From positions 186,001-250,000 of the forward strand of contig JAQZBP010000006.1 of assembly GCA_029237815.1 (NCBI GenBank): a stretch of 64,000 nt of DNA, read 5' to 3'. Below the pieces are notes generated by a model. It was given only the letters and a program-made list of their open reading frames with translations, was not told where the DNA came from and did no database searches. The translations under genes and the position numbers were made by a program. Source of the stretch: Moraxellaceae bacterium (lineage in GTDB: Bacteria > Pseudomonadota > Gammaproteobacteria > Pseudomonadales > Moraxellaceae). Shown one piece after another: positions 51,381-61,825 of the stretch (the stretch's first letter is position 1; each line of letters opens with the position of its first letter).

Positions 51381-51483
51381 GACGCCCTCCTGTCACCGTC
51401 ACATCAAAGTCGGAATCGCGCGCCACGCAAAGGCCAACAATCCCGCAGGGCCCCGCCATGGTGCAACCGCAGCCCCGGGCTCA

Positions 51484-51542
51484 GGCAGCGAGAGGGCTTG
51501 CCTCGCCAAAACGGGGTTGGCGAGGCAAGCCCTCTTGCTGCC
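51484..51542. repeat. Long near-perfect hairpin (26-bp stem)
   Basis: Two 26-nt arms (51484-51509 and 51517-51542) pair with one mismatch around a 7-nt loop AACGGGG. It lies 71 bp past the end of the D2HGDH gene, about 100 bp before the small membrane ORF, and has no T-tract on either side. Unlike the intrinsic terminators elsewhere in the window. Rest of the 51381-51613 gap is featureless. Confidence 0.9.
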
Positions 51543-51613
51543 GGTAGTTACCGACACCAGTCAGAACCGCAAGTCCACCGCCCGAACAACCACGACCCGC
51601 CGCAGCAACGGAA

Positions 51614-53011
51614 TCAGAGGTCGATCAGCTTGCCCGGATTCATCACATTGTTCGGATCGAACACCTGCTTCACCGCCTTCATGTAGGCGATCTCGGCCTC
51701 GGAGCGCGTGTAGCCGATATAGGGCTTCTTGGTCATGCCGACGCCATGCTCGGCGGACACCGATCCGTTGTACTTCTGCACCGTCTCGAACACCTGCGTG
51801 TTCACAGTCTTGCACTTCGCGAAGAAATCATCCTTCGCCATCGCGTCGGGCTTCAGGATGTTGAGGTGCAGGTTGCCGTCGCCGATATGGCCGAACCACA
51901 CGACACGGAAATCCGGGTACTGCGCGCTGACGATGGCGTCGATGTCGGCGATGAAGGCCGGCACGCGCTGGATGATCACGGAGATGTCGTTCTTGTAGGG
52001 CGTATAGCGCGCGATGGTCTCGGAAATGTCCTCGCGCAGGCGCCACAGGTTCTTGGCCTGCGTCTCGTTCTGGCTCATCACGCCGTCCAGCACCCAGCCC
52101 TGCTCCACGCAATGCTCGAACAGCGCCATGGCCTCGTCGGCCATGGCCTCGGACAGCGCCTCGAATTCCAGCAGCGCATAGAACGGCGCCGGCGTCTCGA
52201 ACGGCCGCGGAATGCCCTGGTGCTCGGTGACGATCTGCGTGGAGAGCTCGGAGAAGAATTCAAAGGCGGTAAGGTCGAGCTTCTTCTGGAAGGTGGCGAG
52301 GATGTGCATCACCGAGGCGAAGTCCGGCGTGCCCAGCACCAGCACGCGCAGGTCGCGCGGCTTGCGCTCCAGCTTCATGGTGGCCTCCACCACGAAGCCC
52401 AGCGTGCCTTCCGCGCCGATGAAGAGGTGGCGGAAATCGTAGCCCGTCGCGTTCTTCACCATGTCCTTGTTGAGCTCGAGGATGTCGCCCTTGCCGGTGA
52501 CCACCTTCAGGCCCAGCACCCAGTTGCGCGTCATACCGTACTTGATGACCTTGATGCCGCCGGCGTTGGTGCCGATGTTGCCGCCGAGCTGGCTGGAGCC
52601 CGCGCTCGCGAAGTCCACCGGGTAATAGAGGTCCTGCTCTTCCGCGAAGTTCTGCAGCTGCTCGGTCACGACGCCGGCCTGGATGCGCACCATGCGGTCT
52701 TCCGGCACGAACTCCAGGATCTTGTTCATGTAGTCGAAGCTGACCACAACCTCGCCGCGGGCCGCCACGGCGCCGGCAGAGAGGCCGGTACGGCCGCCCG
52801 AGGGCACCAGGGCCAGGCCCAGCTCGTTGGCCAGCAGCACGATGTCGCGCACCTGCTCGATGGTGGAGGGGAAGGCGATGGCTGCGGGTGCGGGGGTATA
52901 GATCTTGGTCCAGTCGCAACCCCAGGTCTTCAGGCTGTCCGCGTCGGTCTTGAGGCGGTGTTCGCCAACGATGGCGGCCAGGCGGGCCAGGGTCTCGGGG
53001 GCAAGCGACAT
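51614..53011 (-). CDS. FAD-linked D-2-hydroxyglutarate dehydrogenase
   Basis: 465 aa. FAD_binding_4 (GlcD/VAO fold): PSTIEQVRDIVLLANELGLALVPSGGRTGLSAGAVA, ASAGSSQLGGNIGTNAGGIKVIKYGMTRNWVLGLKVV, ATGYDFRHLFIGAEGTLGFV; C-terminal FAD-oxidase_C with VVWFGHIGDGNLHLNI and SAEHGVGMTKKPYI. Divergent from serA as in Pseudomonas, where it oxidises the D-2-hydroxyglutarate that SerA makes and thereby drives serine synthesis. Start ATG at 53011. Confidence 0.9.
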   Translation of the reverse strand: MSLAPETLARLAAIVGEHRLKTDADSLKTWGCDWTKIYTPAPAAIAFPSTIEQVRDIVLLANELGLALVPSGGRTGLSAGAVAARGEVVVSFDYMNKILEFVPEDRMVRIQAGVVTEQLQNFAEEQDLYYPVDFASAGSSQLGGNIGTNAGGIKVIKYGMTRNWVLGLKVVTGKGDILELNKDMVKNATGYDFRHLFIGAEGTLGFVVEATMKLERKPRDLRVLVLGTPDFASVMHILATFQKKLDLTAFEFFSELSTQIVTEHQGIPRPFETPAPFYALLEFEALSEAMADEAMALFEHCVEQGWVLDGVMSQNETQAKNLWRLREDISETIARYTPYKNDISVIIQRVPAFIADIDAIVSAQYPDFRVVWFGHIGDGNLHLNILKPDAMAKDDFFAKCKTVNTQVFETVQKYNGSVSAEHGVGMTKKPYIGYTRSEAEIAYMKAVKQVFDPNNVMNPGKLIDL

Positions 53012-53253
53012 GGGCAACTCCAGGGAATCTTGTCGGGACTGCAGCCTTGGCCCGCGGCCAGGAAGAGGGGCGGGCCGATCGGCGGCCGCACCCGGATTCC
53101 GGTCAGGGGACAGGGCAAAACACCGCGGCGGGCGCGTCGTGCCGCCCCGCTAAAGGGAGCGCGGGGAGGCTGGCCGGCCGGGGTTGGCATGGTAGCATAC
53201 GCGGCTTGTTTTTCAGGCCGTCCGGCCTGCCCTGCCAGCTCCCGAGGATGCCC

Positions 53254-54483
<1,230 letters not shown>

Positions 54484-54515
54484 GCGGGTCGCGCCAGCCC
54501 TGGCGCGCACATCGT

Positions 54516-54546
54516 GAAAAAAGGCCGGCTCCTGCCGGCTTTTTTC
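54516..54546 (+). terminator. Terminator after serA
   Basis: GAAAAAAGGCCGGC-TCCT-GCCGGCTTTTTTC, 33 bp past the stop codon. Confidence 0.92.
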
Positions 54547-54744
54547 ATGGGCGTCCTTCCACCCTGTCGCCCCTACTCCGGGGAGACCTTGCGCCTTCGC
54601 CACCAATCGTCTGAACCCCAGCCTGTAGCTGCTCCGTAATCCTTCACTGGTGATAGCATCAAAGTATTAATACCTTCGGACTACCTCTGAAGGAGAAGAT
54701 CACTCGTCCACATGCAGGACAAACGCACCCAAGGAGGGTTCTGT

Positions 54745-55749
54745 GTGAGCACCATCGCCCCGACTTTGGCAGCCCCCGAAGCCGACACGCCGCTGCAGTC
54801 CGTAAGCCCGCGCTTTATCCTGGCCATCTACGCCGTCATTCCGCTCGCCCTGCTGTTCATAGCCGTCGACTATCTGCTGTTTGACTTCCGCCTGAACGCC
54901 CTGCTTCCGAACACACCTGCGGACATGGGGTGGCTGAACGTTTTCTTCATGCTGCCCCACGTCGTTGCCAGCGTGCTCACCTTCGCGGATCGCGAGTACC
55001 TGGTGAGCTACTCGGGTCGGCTCGTCGGGTCCTCGCTCGCCTTCGTGGCAGGCATCGTGCTGGTTCCGGCGCTGTTCGGCGTGGCGATGATGGTGCTGCT
55101 GCTCGCCCTCTACACGGCCTACCACCAGGTGGCGCAACAGACCGGCATCGCCTCGATCGTCGCGCGCCACCGCTCGCCGCTGAACACTGCCTGGAAGTGG
55201 CTGTGCATGGTGGTGCTTGTCGCCGTGTTCCTGGCGTCGCTCGTCGAGGCCGACCTTCGGCAGAAGATGTATGCGGCGGCGCCCCTGCTCTACGTGACGC
55301 TCATCAGCGCGGTCTTCGGCGCACTGGTCGTGGTCGGCGCGCTGGTCGCGCGCCAGAGCCGGACCACCACGGGCCGGCTGCTGGTGGGCGCCAATACCGG
55401 CATGATCCTCATGCAGGGCGTGTTCTTCGCGCTCGGCCTGCACTTCTTCATGATTCTGATCCCGCGCCTGGTGCATGACATCACGGCCTTCGGCTTCTAT
55501 ATCACGCACAACATGAACCGTAATCGGGGAGTGCCGCACAACGTGGTGGTGCGCGCCTTCCAGCCGACACGGCTGCCCGAGTACCTGCTGACACCCGCCA
55601 TCGCACTTGGCGTGTCGGTGGCGCTCAGCCAGCTTGTCCCACGCGAGTTTCTGGTCTTCATCGTCGCCTTCCTCGCCCTCTTCCACTATTACTGGGAAGG
55701 CGTCATGTGGAAAAACGGCGCGCCACACCGGCAGTTCATTCGCGTCTGA
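54745..55749 (+). CDS. Polytopic membrane protein with clustered histidines, unrecognised
   Basis: 334 aa from the GTG at 54745, which has AAGGAGGG 6 nt upstream; an in-frame ATG at 54712 has no well-placed site. About eight hydrophobic segments. Conserved-looking polar/His positions sit at membrane edges: FMLPHVVASVLTFADREY, LYTAYHQVAQQTG, LIPRLVHDITAFGFYITHNMNR, and LALFHYYWEGVMWKNGAPHR. The spread of histidines recalls membrane metalloenzymes, but I cannot name a family. The upstream gap has a 10-bp palindrome GTATTAATAC at 54664-54673. Confidence 0.8.
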   Translation: MSTIAPTLAAPEADTPLQSVSPRFILAIYAVIPLALLFIAVDYLLFDFRLNALLPNTPADMGWLNVFFMLPHVVASVLTFADREYLVSYSGRLVGSSLAFVAGIVLVPALFGVAMMVLLLALYTAYHQVAQQTGIASIVARHRSPLNTAWKWLCMVVLVAVFLASLVEADLRQKMYAAAPLLYVTLISAVFGALVVVGALVARQSRTTTGRLLVGANTGMILMQGVFFALGLHFFMILIPRLVHDITAFGFYITHNMNRNRGVPHNVVVRAFQPTRLPEYLLTPAIALGVSVALSQLVPREFLVFIVAFLALFHYYWEGVMWKNGAPHRQFIRV

Positions 55750-55954
55750 GCCGCCCGTCACTCGGAAACTTTCGCCCTGTGGCGGATGCGCTGCTGCCTC
55801 ATCGCGTACTTGCAACAGCCCCGGTCCCGGATCATGTCGTCGTGCAGTGCACTCCCTGCGGCTCGACGCGATCAGTCGCACGGCACGCCGGCACCGTCTC
55901 GCCTGCGGCGGGGTCCGGGGATATTCTGGGACCATGCCCCTGGAGATTCCCCCC

Positions 55955-56650
55955 ATGCACACCCGCGCCCTGTTGCTCCTGCTGCTCACGTCGCCCGCTC
56001 ACGCCGGCCACGCCCTCTGGGCCGACCTCTACGGCGGCCACCTGCTCGAGGAGGAGGCCGGCCTCTCCCTGGCGGAGGACAACCTGTTCACGCCGGACCG
56101 CAGCGTCAGCACGGGCTTCGACCCCGCCGCCGACGCGCACTACGGCCTGCGCCTGCGCTGGGAACACAGCGACTTCCCGGTGGGCGCGTCGTTCGACCTC
56201 GGCTATTACGATTTCCAGAGCCCGCAGGCCGACCTCACCGTGGTGCCGGTCACCGTCGCCGCGACGCTGGCGCCGCGCATCACGCTGGCGCGGTCCGATC
56301 GCTGGGGCTCGCTGCACCCCACGGCCTCGCTGGGCGTCATCGCCACCAGCGTGGACGGCCGTGTGAACGCGGGCGGCATCAACTCGGAGATCAACGACAA
56401 CACGTTTACCCGGCCGGAAGCGCGGCCCGGCCTGCAGGCCTCGCTCGGCCTCGAGTGGCGCGTGCGGCCGCGCTTCGCGCTCTTCACTGAATACCGCTAC
56501 CAGCAGATGCGCTTCCACCTCGACCACACCAACGACGCGCTGCTCGCCACGCAATACCTGCAGACCACGGGACGCATCGAGACGTCGGCGATCGTGTTCG
56601 GCCTGTCCTGGCGCATGGCGGAGATCAAGGAGACGCCAACCGCGCCCTGA
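55955..56650 (+). CDS. Outer-membrane beta-barrel protein
   Basis: 231 aa from ATG 55955 (MHTRALLLLLLTSPAHAG, a signal peptide ending AHA); GGAG is 9 nt upstream. Strand pattern with many aromatic residues: HYGLRLRWEHSDFPVGASFDLGYYDF, SDRWGSLHPTASLGVIATS, FALFTEYRYQQMRFHLDH, ending with ETSAIVFGLSWRMAE. Resembles OmpA-like or lipid-A-modifying small barrels, but I see no catalytic motif. A 205-bp gap separates it from the preceding membrane protein gene. Confidence 0.78.
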   Translation: MHTRALLLLLLTSPAHAGHALWADLYGGHLLEEEAGLSLAEDNLFTPDRSVSTGFDPAADAHYGLRLRWEHSDFPVGASFDLGYYDFQSPQADLTVVPVTVAATLAPRITLARSDRWGSLHPTASLGVIATSVDGRVNAGGINSEINDNTFTRPEARPGLQASLGLEWRVRPRFALFTEYRYQQMRFHLDHTNDALLATQYLQTTGRIETSAIVFGLSWRMAEIKETPTAP

Positions 56651-56731
56651 GCTGCGTCCGCCCCTGAAGCGATCACGCCCCCTGCGTCACCGCCGCCCGC
56701 ATCGGCAGCGCACGCGCGGCGCCATACCGAC

Positions 56732-58057
56732 TCAGCCCCGGGGCTCCGCCTCATCCGGCGCAACGCTGCGGCCCTCGCGCTGCGCCAGGGCGCGCAGCAC
56801 GAGCCCGACCCCGACCGCCAGCGCGCCCACCGCATACACCTTCGCCTCGAACTGGGTGAGCAGCGCCAGCGCCATGACGATGCCCAGCAGGGGCAGCACC
56901 GGCAGCCGGCCAATGGACAGCGGCACCCGGAATCGGCGCGGAGCCTCCGGCCGGGTGAAGCGCAACATGACCAGCGCACCCTGCACGCCGACAAACACGG
57001 ACAGGATGCCCAGCGCGGAAATGCTGGCGATGACCTTCACCTCGCCCAGCGGCAGCAGCGCGCAGGCGGCGGCGAACAGCGCCAGCGCGGCCACCCAGGG
57101 CGTGCGCCGCTCCGGCGTCAGACGGGCGAGCACCTGCGGCAGTGCGCCGTCGCGCGCCATGCCGAACAGCAGTCGGCTGATGCTGATCAGCGAGATCAGC
57201 GCCGTGCTCGCCGTGGCGAACATGGCTGTAATGGCCAGCGTCCAGCCGAGACCGGGCGTGATGGTGGCCGCCGCCGCGGTCAGCGGTGATTCGCTGGCGG
57301 CCAGGGTTGCCGGCGACGCCAGCGCCAGCACCACCCAAGCGACCAGCAGGTAGATGGCCGTGGTAAGCGCGACGCTGATGAGCAGCGCGCGCGGCACGTC
57401 ACGGCGTGGCGCCCGCGTTTCCTCTGCCAGGTTGGCCACATCCTCGAAGCCGATGTAGATGAAGAAGATCAGCGCCGTGCCGGCGAAGATACCGGCCGCC
57501 CCGGCGCCCTCGGCCAGGTCCGGCCAGTGCACGGCCGCCACGACATCGGTGTGCCAGAAGCCCGCGCCGATCAGCAATACCAGGCCCGCCACCTCGACGC
57601 AGATCAGCGCCATGCTGACCCAGGTGGACTCGCGGATGCCGGCGATGTTCACCACCGTGCAGGCGCCGAGCAGCACGAAGGCGGTGAGCGCCGCCGGAAT
57701 CTCCAGGAACACGCGCAGGTAGCCGCCGAAGGCCAGCGCCACGGTGGCACTGGTGGCGGCGGCGTTCAGCGCAATCAGGAAGCCGGCGAAGAACGACAGC
57801 AGCGTGAGGCGCGGAAAGGCACGTCGCAGGAACTGGTACTCGGCGCCGGCACGCGGATACATGGAGATCAGCTCGGCATAGGACAGCGCCGTGATGAAGG
57901 CGGCCAGGCCCGCCAGCAGCAGGCTGAGCCACACGCCGTGGCCGGCCACGCCGGCGGCGGCGCCGAGGACCGAGTAGATGCCGGCGCCGACGATGGTGCC
58001 GACGCCATAGAAGGTGAGCTGGGTGAGGGTCAGCGAGCGCTTCAGTTCGGTGGCCAT
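56732..58057 (-). CDS. APC-superfamily amino acid permease
   Basis: 441 aa with about twelve transmembrane helices. First helix LTFYGVGTIVGAGIYSVLGAAAGVAG carries the Gly-rich substrate motif GTIVGAGIY; FIYIGFEDVANLAEETRAPRRDVPRALLIS is the helix 6 signature. Likely amino acid uptake or exchange; substrate not predictable. Convergent with the beta-barrel gene. Confidence 0.92.
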   Translation of the reverse strand: MATELKRSLTLTQLTFYGVGTIVGAGIYSVLGAAAGVAGHGVWLSLLLAGLAAFITALSYAELISMYPRAGAEYQFLRRAFPRLTLLSFFAGFLIALNAAATSATVALAFGGYLRVFLEIPAALTAFVLLGACTVVNIAGIRESTWVSMALICVEVAGLVLLIGAGFWHTDVVAAVHWPDLAEGAGAAGIFAGTALIFFIYIGFEDVANLAEETRAPRRDVPRALLISVALTTAIYLLVAWVVLALASPATLAASESPLTAAAATITPGLGWTLAITAMFATASTALISLISISRLLFGMARDGALPQVLARLTPERRTPWVAALALFAAACALLPLGEVKVIASISALGILSVFVGVQGALVMLRFTRPEAPRRFRVPLSIGRLPVLPLLGIVMALALLTQFEAKVYAVGALAVGVGLVLRALAQREGRSVAPDEAEPRG

Positions 58058-58281
58058 GGGCGGTTCCTTCTCCGGTTGCGCGTCCAGGCCTCATTGTGGC
58101 CGTTCCCGACAGTGCCGTCCTGATCCCGGACAAGGCCCGTACACGGCCTTTCCCGCCCTGCGGCGCAAACTCGGGCCCGAGTGCGGCCGCTACGGCTTTC
58201 TTCCGAGCGCCCCGGCTCTTAGACTGCCTGTTCTCCCGGCCTGCCCCGCGGCCGCACAAGAACATCACTTAAGGAGGAGTC

Positions 58282-59196
58282 ATGCGTCTCTCCCAGCGCA
58301 TTGCCGGCGCCCTCGCCCTGGCCGTCACCCTGTTCGCCCCCGTGGCCCTGGCCGCCCGCCCCACCATCGCCGTGCTGCCCTTCAGCATCGACAAGCGCGT
58401 CGTCATCACCGACGGGCGCAGCGTGCTCACCGGCACCATCGAAGACCAGACCTCGCTGCTCAGCAACGAACTCATCCACCAGCTCGTGGCGACGCGCAAG
58501 TTCGACGTGCTGGAGCGCTCACGCGTGGACGACCTGCTGCGCGAGAAGGAATTCCAGGAAAGCGACTACGCCTCGCCTGAGGAAGCGCCCAAGCTCGCGA
58601 AGCTGCTGGGCGCCGACTACTTCGTGCTCGGCCGCATCGACGACCTCGCCGGCCGGAGCGAGGAGAAGCAGATGCCCTACAGCACGCGCAGCTACCTGCA
58701 GCAGGAAGCGCACATCGACCTCTACCTGCGCGTGATCGACGCGCGCACCGGCCGCATCGTCGCCGCCGAGAAGTTCGCGAGCGAAGCGAAGCTGCGCGAT
58801 CCCAAGGGCGCGGACAACGTCGGCAAGAAGCTGATCGCCCAGGCGGCACAGGAAATGGTGGGCCGCATCGTCGGCACCGTGTTCCCGCTGCGCGTGGCCA
58901 AAAGCGAAGGCCGCACGCTCTACATCAACCGCGGCAACGACGGCACGCTGAAGGTGGGCGATGCGCTCGCCGTGTACAGTCAGGGCGAGGCCATCGTCGA
59001 CCAGGACACCGGCGAAGCCCTCGGCAACACTGAAAACGAAGTGGCCCGTGCCACCGTGACCGCGGTCGAGGCCCGCTTCACCAAGGCCGAGCTCGCGGGC
59101 GAGGCCACCGTGAGTTCCGGCATGCTGGTGAAAAAGCTTCCGGCCGACGCCAAGCCCGCCGCGCCGGCGGAGCTGCCGCCCGGGCCGCGCTGGTAA
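58282..59196 (+). CDS. CsgG-like envelope protein
   Basis: 304 aa. Signal peptide ends ALA (residues 1-24) with no lipobox Cys, unlike CsgG itself. CsgG domain: IAVLPFSIDKRVVITDGRS, LLSNELIHQLVATRKFDVLERSRVDDLLREKEFQES, KLLGADYFVLGRIDDLAG, IDLYLRVIDARTGRIVAAEKFASEAKL. A C-terminal extension (residues about 205-304) includes a small barrel-like segment YINRGNDGTLKVGDALAVYSQG. AAGGAGGAG precedes the ATG. First of four envelope genes that end in lpoB. Confidence 0.88.
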   Translation: MRLSQRIAGALALAVTLFAPVALAARPTIAVLPFSIDKRVVITDGRSVLTGTIEDQTSLLSNELIHQLVATRKFDVLERSRVDDLLREKEFQESDYASPEEAPKLAKLLGADYFVLGRIDDLAGRSEEKQMPYSTRSYLQQEAHIDLYLRVIDARTGRIVAAEKFASEAKLRDPKGADNVGKKLIAQAAQEMVGRIVGTVFPLRVAKSEGRTLYINRGNDGTLKVGDALAVYSQGEAIVDQDTGEALGNTENEVARATVTAVEARFTKAELAGEATVSSGMLVKKLPADAKPAAPAELPPGPRW

Positions 59197-59250
59197 GGCG
59201 CCCGGCGCGGCTCCGCGGCCGCGCCCTTTTCCCGTGAACGACTAGCCCGC

Positions 59251-60627
59251 ATGCGCCTGTTCCGCTTCGCCACCGCCTTCTGCCTGCCGGCGCTGCTTGC
59301 CGGCTGCGCCAGCACGTCCGTGTTCTCGCCCTATCCGGGCCAGGCGGCGCAGTTTCGCGCCGCGCTCGACGCCGGCACGCCGGAGGCCGCCGTCGCCCGC
59401 ATCGGCGGCAAGACGACCTCGGCAGACGCCACGCTCTACCTGATGGAAAAAGGCCGCATCGAGCAGGTCGCCCAGCAGGCCGACACCAGCCGCCAGGATT
59501 TCGAGGCGGTGATCGGCCGCTTCCAGGCGCAGGACGACAAGGCCGTGGTCTCCGCCTCGAGCTATGCCGCCGCCGGCGCCAGCCTGCTCACCAACGACAA
59601 CGCCCGCCCCTACACCGGCCGCACTTACGAGCGCGTCTTCGTGCACCAGTACCAGGCGCTCAACTTCCTCGCCGCCGGCGACCTGCAGGGCGCACTGGTG
59701 GAAGTGCGCCGCGCCAACCAGGTGCAGGGCGACGCGCTGCGCGCCAAGGAAAACAGCGTCGACAGCGCACGCAGCGACGCCGAGGCAAAGGGCTTCGACG
59801 CCAGCCGCTACGACAGCTACTTCAGCGCCATGGATCTCGCCGCCGGCCGCGTGAAATCCGCCTTCCAGAATGCCGCCACCTTCTATCTCTCCGGCCTGAT
59901 CTACGAGGTCGCCGGCAACAGCAACGACGCCTTCATCGACTACCGCAAGGCGCTGGAGATCGTCCCGGACAACGCCTACCTGCAGCGCGACGTGGTGCGC
60001 ACCGGCCTGAAGACCGGGCTCGACGACGTGAAGAAGCTGGCCAGGACGCTGGGCCCCCTGCAGGTGGGGCCGAAGCCCGGCGAAGGCGAGCTCGTGGTGT
60101 ATATCGAGGAAGGCTACGTGCCCTCCAAGCAGCCGGTCAGCATTCCCATCTGGACCACGCAGACGCTCAACAACATCAGCTTTCCCTTTTATGCCGAGGC
60201 CGTGGCGCCGCAGCTGCTCACCGTGCAGGTGAGCGGCCAACAGCTGCCGGCCGCGCTGCTCGTCGACACGCGCGCGCTGGCCGTGCGCAGCCTGAAGGAC
60301 GAAGTGCCGGCCATGCTGGCGCGTGCCTTCCTGCGCCTGGTTACGCGCCAGGAGTTGCAGCGCCAGGCGCGCAAGAACGACAGCACCGGCCTGCTCAGCC
60401 TCGCCACCACGATCTACAGCCTGGTCGCCGAGCAGCCCGACCTGCGCTCCTGGCTGACGCTGCCCGGCAGCGGCCAGGTCGTGCGCCTGCCGCTGGCCGC
60501 GGGCGAGCACCAGGTGTCGCTGCCCGGCCTCGCGCCGCTCACCGTGACGGTGAAGGCCGGCCGGCCGACGCTGGTGCATCTGGTTGTCCTGCCCGGAAAA
60601 ACCTACAGTCGGGTGTATCCGCTGTAG
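59251..60627 (+). CDS. COG3014 lipoprotein
   Basis: 458 aa. Lipobox LLAGC (Cys about 19). TPR-like helical part (residues about 35-260, including RVFVHQYQALNFLAAGDLQGALVEVRRAN and LSGLIYEVAGNSNDAFIDYRKALEIVPDN), then a beta-rich part with GELVVYIEEGYVPSKQPVSIPIW and a C-terminal PEGA-like segment (VRLPLAAGEHQVSLPGLAPLTVTVKAG). Uncharacterised family that is regularly linked to CsgG-like, YcfL and LpoB proteins. Confidence 0.88.
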   Translation: MRLFRFATAFCLPALLAGCASTSVFSPYPGQAAQFRAALDAGTPEAAVARIGGKTTSADATLYLMEKGRIEQVAQQADTSRQDFEAVIGRFQAQDDKAVVSASSYAAAGASLLTNDNARPYTGRTYERVFVHQYQALNFLAAGDLQGALVEVRRANQVQGDALRAKENSVDSARSDAEAKGFDASRYDSYFSAMDLAAGRVKSAFQNAATFYLSGLIYEVAGNSNDAFIDYRKALEIVPDNAYLQRDVVRTGLKTGLDDVKKLARTLGPLQVGPKPGEGELVVYIEEGYVPSKQPVSIPIWTTQTLNNISFPFYAEAVAPQLLTVQVSGQQLPAALLVDTRALAVRSLKDEVPAMLARAFLRLVTRQELQRQARKNDSTGLLSLATTIYSLVAEQPDLRSWLTLPGSGQVVRLPLAAGEHQVSLPGLAPLTVTVKAGRPTLVHLVVLPGKTYSRVYPL

Positions 60628-60795
60628 GGAGCCCCGCACGGCGAGGCGAATGCAACGAGGTGCCGTAGCGCTCCGCCGTGCCCGCAGGCACGCAATCCAG
60701 GGCAATACGATGCCGGGGCAAAATGCCCCAAGCCTTCCGCCTGCTGGCGGGAGGCCGCGACAAACGCGAACGATGGAACGAAAAAGGAGAACGCC

Positions 60796-61176
60796 ATGAA
60801 ACGCCTGTCCCTGGTTGCCGCCCTCGGCACCGCCCTGCTGCTCGGCGCCTGCAGCTCCGCCCCCAAGGTCGTGAACTACCGCGGGGGCGAGCTGAAAGGT
60901 GTGATCGAAGTGAAGCGCTCCGCCGTCGAGCTCACCGAAGGCGGCCTGCCCCAGGCGAAGGCCATCCTGCTGAACGACGCCGGCACCACGCAGCCCTTCG
61001 AATACAAGTTCGTGTGGTTCGACGCCAACGACATGCCCCTCGACGACAACGACCGGCCCTGGCGCCCGGCCTCGCTGTCCGGCGGCGATGAGATGACCGT
61101 GAGCGGTACCGGCCCCAACGACCGCGCCAAGAAATTCCAGATCCAGATCCGCAAACCGCACGGAGTGACCAACTAA
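60796..61176 (+). CDS. YcfL-family (DUF1425) lipoprotein
   Basis: 126 aa. Lipobox LLGAC (Cys about 19). DUF1425 core: IEVKRSAVELTEGGLPQAKAILLNDAGTTQPFEYKFVWFDANDMPLDD, RPWRPASLSGGDEMTVSGTGPN. AAGGAG lies 6 nt before the ATG. YcfL precedes lpoB (ycfM) in enterics too. Directly abuts lpoB. A GGGGCAAAATGCCCC hairpin lies upstream at 60715-60729. Confidence 0.9.
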   Translation: MKRLSLVAALGTALLLGACSSAPKVVNYRGGELKGVIEVKRSAVELTEGGLPQAKAILLNDAGTTQPFEYKFVWFDANDMPLDDNDRPWRPASLSGGDEMTVSGTGPNDRAKKFQIQIRKPHGVTN

Positions 61177-61779
61177 ATGAAGCGTTCCCTGATTGCGCTG
61201 CCCCTTTTGGCAGCCGCCCTGCTCGGCCTTAACGGCTGCGCCTCCAAGGTGCAGTACGGCGATGCCACCGCCGTGGAAACCCTGAACACCGACTTCGGCT
61301 CCACCGACCTGCAGCTGATCGCCGAGAAGATGGTCGACGACCTGCTCGCCTCGCCCGCCATGGCCGAGATCGCGCCGCAAGGCAAGCGCCCGATCCTGTT
61401 CGTCGACACCATCAAGAACAAGACGCTGGAGCACATCGACACCGAGTCGATCACCGACACCATCAGCACCAAGCTGCTGAATTCGGGCCGCTTCCGCTTC
61501 GTCGACCGCACCAAGGTCGACGCCATCGCCAAGGAGCTCGACTTCCAGGCCAACAGCGGCATGGTCGACGAAACCAAGTCGGTGAAGATCGGCCGCCAGC
61601 TCGGCGCGCAGCTCATGCTGTACGGCAACTTCGCCTCCATCGTGAAGACCTCGGGTTCCACCAAGGACGTCTATTACAAGTTCACGATGAAGCTGACCAA
61701 CCTGGAGACCGGCCTTGTCGAGTTCCAGGCCGAGAAGGAGATCCGCAAGACGAAGAAGAAGAGCTTCATGGGCGGCTGA
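61177..61779 (+). CDS. lpoB: LpoB-like penicillin-binding protein activator
   Basis: 200 aa. Lipobox LNGC (Cys about 21). LpoB/YcfM domain: FGSTDLQLIAEKMVDDLLASPAMAEIAPQGKRPILFVDTIKNKTLEHIDTESITDTISTKLLNSGRFRFVDRTKVDAIAKELDFQ. Outer-membrane lipoprotein that activates PBP1B. Starts on the base after the YcfL stop codon. Compared with E. coli the Pro-rich linker is short, so reach across the periplasm would differ. Confidence 0.92.
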   Translation: MKRSLIALPLLAAALLGLNGCASKVQYGDATAVETLNTDFGSTDLQLIAEKMVDDLLASPAMAEIAPQGKRPILFVDTIKNKTLEHIDTESITDTISTKLLNSGRFRFVDRTKVDAIAKELDFQANSGMVDETKSVKIGRQLGAQLMLYGNFASIVKTSGSTKDVYYKFTMKLTNLETGLVEFQAEKEIRKTKKKSFMGG

Positions 61780-61798
61780 TCGCCTTGCTGCTCTTCTG

Positions 61799-61825
61799 AA
61801 AAAGCCCGCATCCGCGGGCTTTTTT
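61799..61825 (+). terminator. Terminator after lpoB
   Basis: AAAAAGCCCGC-ATCC-GCGGGCTTTTTT, 20 bp past the stop codon; it ends the four-gene cluster. Confidence 0.92.
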
